A stretch of 9,502 nucleotides of DNA from Holophaga sp. Lineage in GTDB: Bacteria > Acidobacteriota > Holophagae > Holophagales > Holophagaceae. The position numbers and the translations under genes are program-made. This document shows positions 6,661 through 9,502 of the stretch, one piece after another. The DNA lies in contig JAUYES010000266.1 of assembly GCA_030691225.1 (NCBI GenBank), positions 1 to 9,502 of the forward strand. Reading direction: 5' to 3'. The first letter of the stretch is position 1. The number at the start of each line of letters is the position of its first letter. Under the pieces are notes generated by a model. The model saw only the letters and a list, made by a program, of their open reading frames with translations, was not told the DNA's origin and made no database searches.

Positions 6661-7829
6661 CAAACCTTGAGGCGGGCGGGCGGAATGGCGTAGCAGACCT
6701 GTTCCCAGCAGTCGTCGCAATAGCGCCTCAGGAAGAGGCGGTATTCCGGGGCGATGTCTCGGATGAGGGCGGGGATCTCCCAGAGGTCGCTTGGGCGGTG
6801 GTAGAGGCAGATTGCCAGTACGGGGAGATGCTTGGCGATGACGTTTCTTCCCCCTTCCAAGGCCATCTTCTCGGCCCCCTCAATATCCATCTTGATGAAG
6901 GTCGGAGCGAGGCCATCGAGCATTACATCCAAGCGCTCCGTGGGGATTTCCAGGTGGCCTTCCTTCGTGAGGGTGGAACCTGCAGTGCCCGTCTCGTCAA
7001 AGTGGAGAACGCCTGTCCGGTCGCTTACGGCGTAGGGCAGAGTGGAGCATCGCTCGCGCAGTGGGGACGGTAGGGCTTCGATGCGAGCCTGTAGATTGGC
7101 TCGGTTCCTGGAATCGGGCTCGATTCCGATGAAACACTTCAGTGTCTTCGCTCTGGTCAGGAAGGCCCGGAGAGAATCTCCGTCGAATGCCCCGCAGTCT
7201 ACGAAGCTTTCGTCAGGACTTAGATCTAGAAGATCGGTTGGGAAATAGATCTCCTTTTGAGCAAGATGCCCCGGCAGAACCTGGGAGTCGAGTGTCGTTC
7301 TCCAAGCGATTTGGGCCAGATACTCTCTAAGGGAAGCCTCGTCGTGCCAAAGCGCAAGCCCCCTTTGTACTCCTTCCTTGTGATCAAGGATCTCTTCGGG
7401 CAATCCGAGCGAGGCAAAGGGCAGAAAAGCGTCTGGATACTGCCAGAAGAGTTCTGGAACAGACAGGATTCGAAGCCCGAGGGATTCCATTTGTTTACGC
7501 AAGGGATCACTGGTGAACACCGTGGGAACAAAAATCGCTGATTCTCGAAACCGATGGACAGCCTCATCTGGAGACAGGACAGCGACACCCTGGACTTCTT
7601 TGCCATGAAGCTGGGGATTGTTATCACAAAAGGCAAGGGGTTCGATATTCAGAGCGCGTAATCCACGAAGTGTAACGCGACCCAGCTCGCCTGTTCCGAA
7701 AAGTACAAACTGGTTTTCACGCCCTACCACAATCCCTTCGTAATGCGTTCGCACGCGCTCACGGAGGTCCACAGGTGAAGGGGATAATACTTGTTCCAGT
7801 GCTTCTGTATAGGCAGTTAGCATTTCCAT
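6660..7829 (-). CDS. FkbM-family methyltransferase with N-terminal Rossmann-like domain
   Basis: This 389-residue protein is probably an O-methyltransferase acting on a sugar or glycan. Residues about 38-128 are a Rossmann-like domain with FGTGELGR at 44-51, FCDNNP at 67-72 and a GVAVLSP turn at 81-87. This is the pattern of PglD-N-like or CoA/NAD-binding-like modules. After a helical linker, the FkbM domain starts near 195: motif I FVDCGAFDGDS at 209-219, IGIEPD at 234-239, and the family hallmark KMDIEGAE at 313-320. The fusion order is common among FkbM proteins of glycan loci. The start chosen is ATG 7829, five bases after GAGG (7835-7838). A GTG at 7835 is in frame but lies inside that site, and a second ATG at 7823 is spaced worse. 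G+C is lower in the N-terminal half than in the catalytic half. The gene is 69 bases downstream of the dehydrogenase gene. The substrate is unknown. Confidence 0.9.
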   Translation of the reverse strand: MEMLTAYTEALEQVLSPSPVDLRERVRTHYEGIVVGRENQFVLFGTGELGRVTLRGLRALNIEPLAFCDNNPQLHGKEVQGVAVLSPDEAVHRFRESAIFVPTVFTSDPLRKQMESLGLRILSVPELFWQYPDAFLPFASLGLPEEILDHKEGVQRGLALWHDEASLREYLAQIAWRTTLDSQVLPGHLAQKEIYFPTDLLDLSPDESFVDCGAFDGDSLRAFLTRAKTLKCFIGIEPDSRNRANLQARIEALPSPLRERCSTLPYAVSDRTGVLHFDETGTAGSTLTKEGHLEIPTERLDVMLDGLAPTFIKMDIEGAEKMALEGGRNVIAKHLPVLAICLYHRPSDLWEIPALIRDIAPEYRLFLRRYCDDCWEQVCYAIPPARLKV

Positions 7830-7834
7830 TTTCA

Positions 7835-7838
7835 CCTC
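7835..7838 (-). promoter_or_regulatory. Ribosome binding site for the FkbM gene
   Basis: The minus strand reads GAGG, five bases before ATG 7829. The in-frame GTG at 7835 overlaps it, so it is unlikely to be the start. Confidence 0.6.
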
Positions 7839-7898
7839 AGGAGTAAAGGCCGTGAGCTTGAACCGTTTGAAGCAGCAAAGCCGGTCCTGAACCCAAAA

Positions 7899-8738
7899 TC
7901 ATCGAACGGTCCAACCTCCATCAACGAGCACAATCTGACCAGTCATATAGCTAGATGCCTCGGAAGCCAGGAAAAGCAGAACGCCTGCTAATTCTTCGGG
8001 ACGGCCAATCCGATCTAAACACGTGCGGGCCTTCAAGCGCTCTAAAAACGGATCACCCGTCTTTACGCTATTAGTGCCCTTGTCCTCCGTATTGGAAAAT
8101 GGACCTGGCGCAATGGAATTGGCCCGTATGCCATGCTTGCCCCAGTAAGAAGCTGTGTAACGCGTGAATGCCTCAAGAGCTGCTTTCGAGGCGGAGTAGC
8201 CTGGAGGATTCGAGAAGGGTGTGTCTTTATACATCTTTGGATCTGGCGCGACCGTCGCGTACATTGTGGAGATATTGATAATGCTTCCGCTCTGCTGCCG
8301 CTGCATCAGCGTTCCGGCTTTCTGGGTGCTCAGGGCAGCCCAATAGACACCACCTGTCAAATTCCGCATCCACTGATCGTGAGTGGACGATTCCAGAGAT
8401 CCCTCCGGTGTATTGAACCCTGTATTAGGACCCAATTCGTGGGCATTGTTGACAAGGACATCTATCCTGGGTTCGCTGGCGACAATCTCATCCAAAACCT
8501 TCTCAAAGGCCAGCACGTTGTACATATCTACTTGGCAAGCACGAACTCGCTTCTCGCCGAACCTGGCTTTCCAGCATTCCAGTTGAACAAGCAGCCGCTC
8601 CGAACGTCCCAGAGCGATTAATCGAGCGCCATTGACAAGAAGGGTCTCACCCATGGTGCGCCCTAAAAAACCGGCGGCACCAGTCAGGAGAACGGTCTTG
8701 CCTTCCAGGGAGAACAGCGCTTGTGCATGCAAACTCAC
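7899..8738 (-). CDS. Short-chain dehydrogenase/reductase, PtmA-like (second of pair)
   Basis: This 279-residue NAD(P)-dependent oxidoreductase is predicted to act on a sugar or polyol intermediate of the glycan. It shows the cofactor loop TGAAGFLG at 19-26, NNA at 97-99, the catalytic pair Y181 and K185 in YSASK, and the C-terminal SSYMTG and VDGG signatures. The catalytic Ser position appears to be Thr158, with Ser157 just before it (NIST instead of NISS). An insertion with APDPKMY lies between that residue and Y181, as in dehydrogenases of the flagellin-glycosylation PtmA type (resemblance from memory). The start is GTG 8738, overlapping the previous stop as GTGA, with AAGGAG at 8745-8750 and a 6-base spacer. 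The longer frame from 8804 would add 22 residues that overlap the upstream gene and precede the normal SDR start. The exact substrate is unknown. Confidence 0.88.
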   Translation of the reverse strand: MSLHAQALFSLEGKTVLLTGAAGFLGRTMGETLLVNGARLIALGRSERLLVQLECWKARFGEKRVRACQVDMYNVLAFEKVLDEIVASEPRIDVLVNNAHELGPNTGFNTPEGSLESSTHDQWMRNLTGGVYWAALSTQKAGTLMQRQQSGSIINISTMYATVAPDPKMYKDTPFSNPPGYSASKAALEAFTRYTASYWGKHGIRANSIAPGPFSNTEDKGTNSVKTGDPFLERLKARTCLDRIGRPEELAGVLLFLASEASSYMTGQIVLVDGGWTVR

Positions 8739-9502
8739 CAGCAGCTCCTTCCACCATCCACAACCAGATTTGTTCCAGTCATGTACGACGAGGCGTCCGA
8801 ACACAGGAAAAGGATTGCGCCTTGGTATTCATCCGCATTTGCCATGCGTCCCATAGGGATGAGCTTGGACAGTCGCTGAACAAACTCAGGCGCCTGTCCG
8901 TTATTAACCCCACCGGGGGAAATGGAATTGACGCGAACTCCTGCCTCTGCCCAATAGGTAGCCAAGTAGCGTGTCAATCCCAGGAGTCCTGTTTTCACAA
9001 TGGAATAAGTTACAGGTTTCACCGGTTGCTGATTCTCGGGAACGCCATCTTTTCTGTAAAGCCTCTGATCTGGTGCGATGACTGCCAGATCCGACGCTAC
9101 GTTGACGATGACACCACCACCACGCCGGACCATCTCAACACCAATCCTTTGGCAACAGAGAAAGGTCCCCGTGAGCCCCACGGCAATATCGGCTTCCCAT
9201 ACAGAGAGAGGAAAGTTCTCAAGGCGCGTCCAGTTTGTGCCCGTCGCCGATTCCATTTTTGGATTATTCGCAGCATTGTTTATCAGGATATCGATCCTGC
9301 CGAACTCGGCAAGAACCGCATCAACCATTGCATTCACATGCTCCGGGTGGGTTATATCTGCGGAGATACCAAGCGTTCTCCCGTGTAATCGTGTGGCCAA
9401 TTCGCGGGCTTTCTCCTCTGGTTTTGCAGCGGCAAGATCCACAAGAACAGGTATTCCGCCTGCGTTCGCAATTACTTCGGCGTGCTTCAAGCCAAGCAAT
9501 CC
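8735..9502 (-). CDS. Short-chain dehydrogenase/reductase (first of pair; 5' end outside window)
   Basis: This NAD(P)-dependent oxidoreductase of the classical SDR fold is missing its first residues, including the start of the glycine-rich loop. The frame is open to the window edge and the visible part begins with the end of that loop (G-L-L-G-L-K). A TTG near 9499 is therefore not the real start. Counting from that TTG, it shows an acidic D21 ending strand 2 (suggesting NAD preference), NNA at 74-76, catalytic S136, Y165 and K169 (YSIVK), and C-terminal SSYMTG and VDGG. An APDQRLY insertion separates the catalytic Ser and Tyr by 29 residues, longer than the usual 12-14, and resembles the one in the next gene. 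The stop overlaps the next gene's GTG by 4 bases, so the two are probably translationally coupled paralogues. Role in glycan precursor synthesis is inferred from context. Confidence 0.88.
   Translation of the reverse strand, partial: GLLGLKHAEVIANAGGIPVLVDLAAAKPEEKARELATRLHGRTLGISADITHPEHVNAMVDAVLAEFGRIDILINNAANNPKMESATGTNWTRLENFPLSVWEADIAVGLTGTFLCCQRIGVEMVRRGGGVIVNVASDLAVIAPDQRLYRKDGVPENQQPVKPVTYSIVKTGLLGLTRYLATYWAEAGVRVNSISPGGVNNGQAPEFVQRLSKLIPMGRMANADEYQGAILFLCSDASSYMTGTNLVVDGGRSCW
8745..8750 (-). promoter_or_regulatory. Ribosome binding site deciding the GTG start at 8738
   Basis: The minus strand reads AAGGAG here, six bases before GTG 8738. The site lies inside the end of the upstream dehydrogenase gene. 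It favours the overlapping GTGA start over the longer frame that begins at 8804. Confidence 0.75.

Larger units (their letters stand above)
285..9502 (-). other. Probable single transcription unit of seven glycan genes
   Basis: All seven genes point the same way. Successive junctions are a 4-base GTGA overlap, 69 bases, 11 bases, a 4-base ATGA overlap, 21 bases and 53 bases. None of the gaps contains a convincing hairpin with a T-run or a paired -10/-35 box. The promoter is presumably beyond the right edge. At the downstream end only 20 bases separate the last stop from the convergent gene's stop, and I see no intrinsic terminator there. The 69-base gap at 7830-7898 is the only place with room for an internal promoter. 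Confidence 0.7.

Noticed and set aside
5296..6693. Long plus-strand open frame (465 codons) opposite the GT2 gene
   Set aside because: The minus strand encodes an unmistakable GT-A fold here. The antisense product is rich in His, Gly and Val without recognisable structure.
6649..6720. Longer N-terminus of the GT2 transferase starting at 6720
   Set aside because: It lies inside the FkbM gene, while ATG 6648 has a near-perfect AAGGAGG and begins right before the GT-A first strand.
7830..7898. Possible internal promoter or terminator in the widest gap
   Set aside because: I found no paired -35/-10 boxes and no hairpin followed by a T-run on the minus strand; only the GAGG ribosome binding site is supported.
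8739..8804. Longer N-terminus of the second dehydrogenase starting at 8804
   Set aside because: The extra 22 residues overlap the upstream gene and precede the normal SDR start. GTG 8738 has a good AAGGAG site and a 4-base overlap.

Overview
The window holds most of one co-oriented gene block on the minus strand. It reads from the right edge to about position 285 and meets the tail of an unidentified plus-strand gene at the left edge. Base composition averages somewhat under 60% G+C and is patchy. Shine-Dalgarno sites are clear, and the gene content is that of a surface-glycan locus (capsule, lipopolysaccharide O-chain, or protein/flagellin glycosylation). This fits a bacterium, most likely a Gram-negative one. 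Nothing in the sequence lets me name a genus.

Layout in transcription order (right to left): two adjacent short-chain dehydrogenases (9502-8735, cut by the window edge, and 8738-7899); an FkbM-type methyltransferase with an N-terminal Rossmann-like domain (7829-6660); a GT2 glycosyltransferase with a C-terminal Rossmann-like domain (6648-5257); a cobalamin-binding radical SAM enzyme with a Cys cluster and another Rossmann-like tail (5260-3281); a protein with two complete SAM-methyltransferase domains joined by a TPR linker (3259-1790); and a capsule-synthesis-type glycosyltransferase, again with a C-terminal Rossmann-like domain (1736-285). Gaps are short: two 4-base stop/start overlaps, then 11, 21, 53 and 69 bases. 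This suggests one transcription unit. I see no convincing promoter, intrinsic terminator, RNA gene, mobile element, repeat or CRISPR array. No gene-free stretch exceeds 70 bases.

Likely shared job (inference): the two dehydrogenases form or modify an unusual sugar or its precursor, the two glycosyltransferases assemble a glycan, and three or four methyl-transfer-type domains decorate it. The radical SAM enzyme is the least conventional member and could methylate an unactivated carbon or rearrange the sugar skeleton.

The most striking observation is that four neighbouring proteins with different catalytic folds each carry a Rossmann-like module of roughly 80-100 residues of the same general pattern. 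In two the glycine motif is intact and in two it is degraded. This looks like a shared accessory domain of the locus, with a function I cannot assign from sequence alone.
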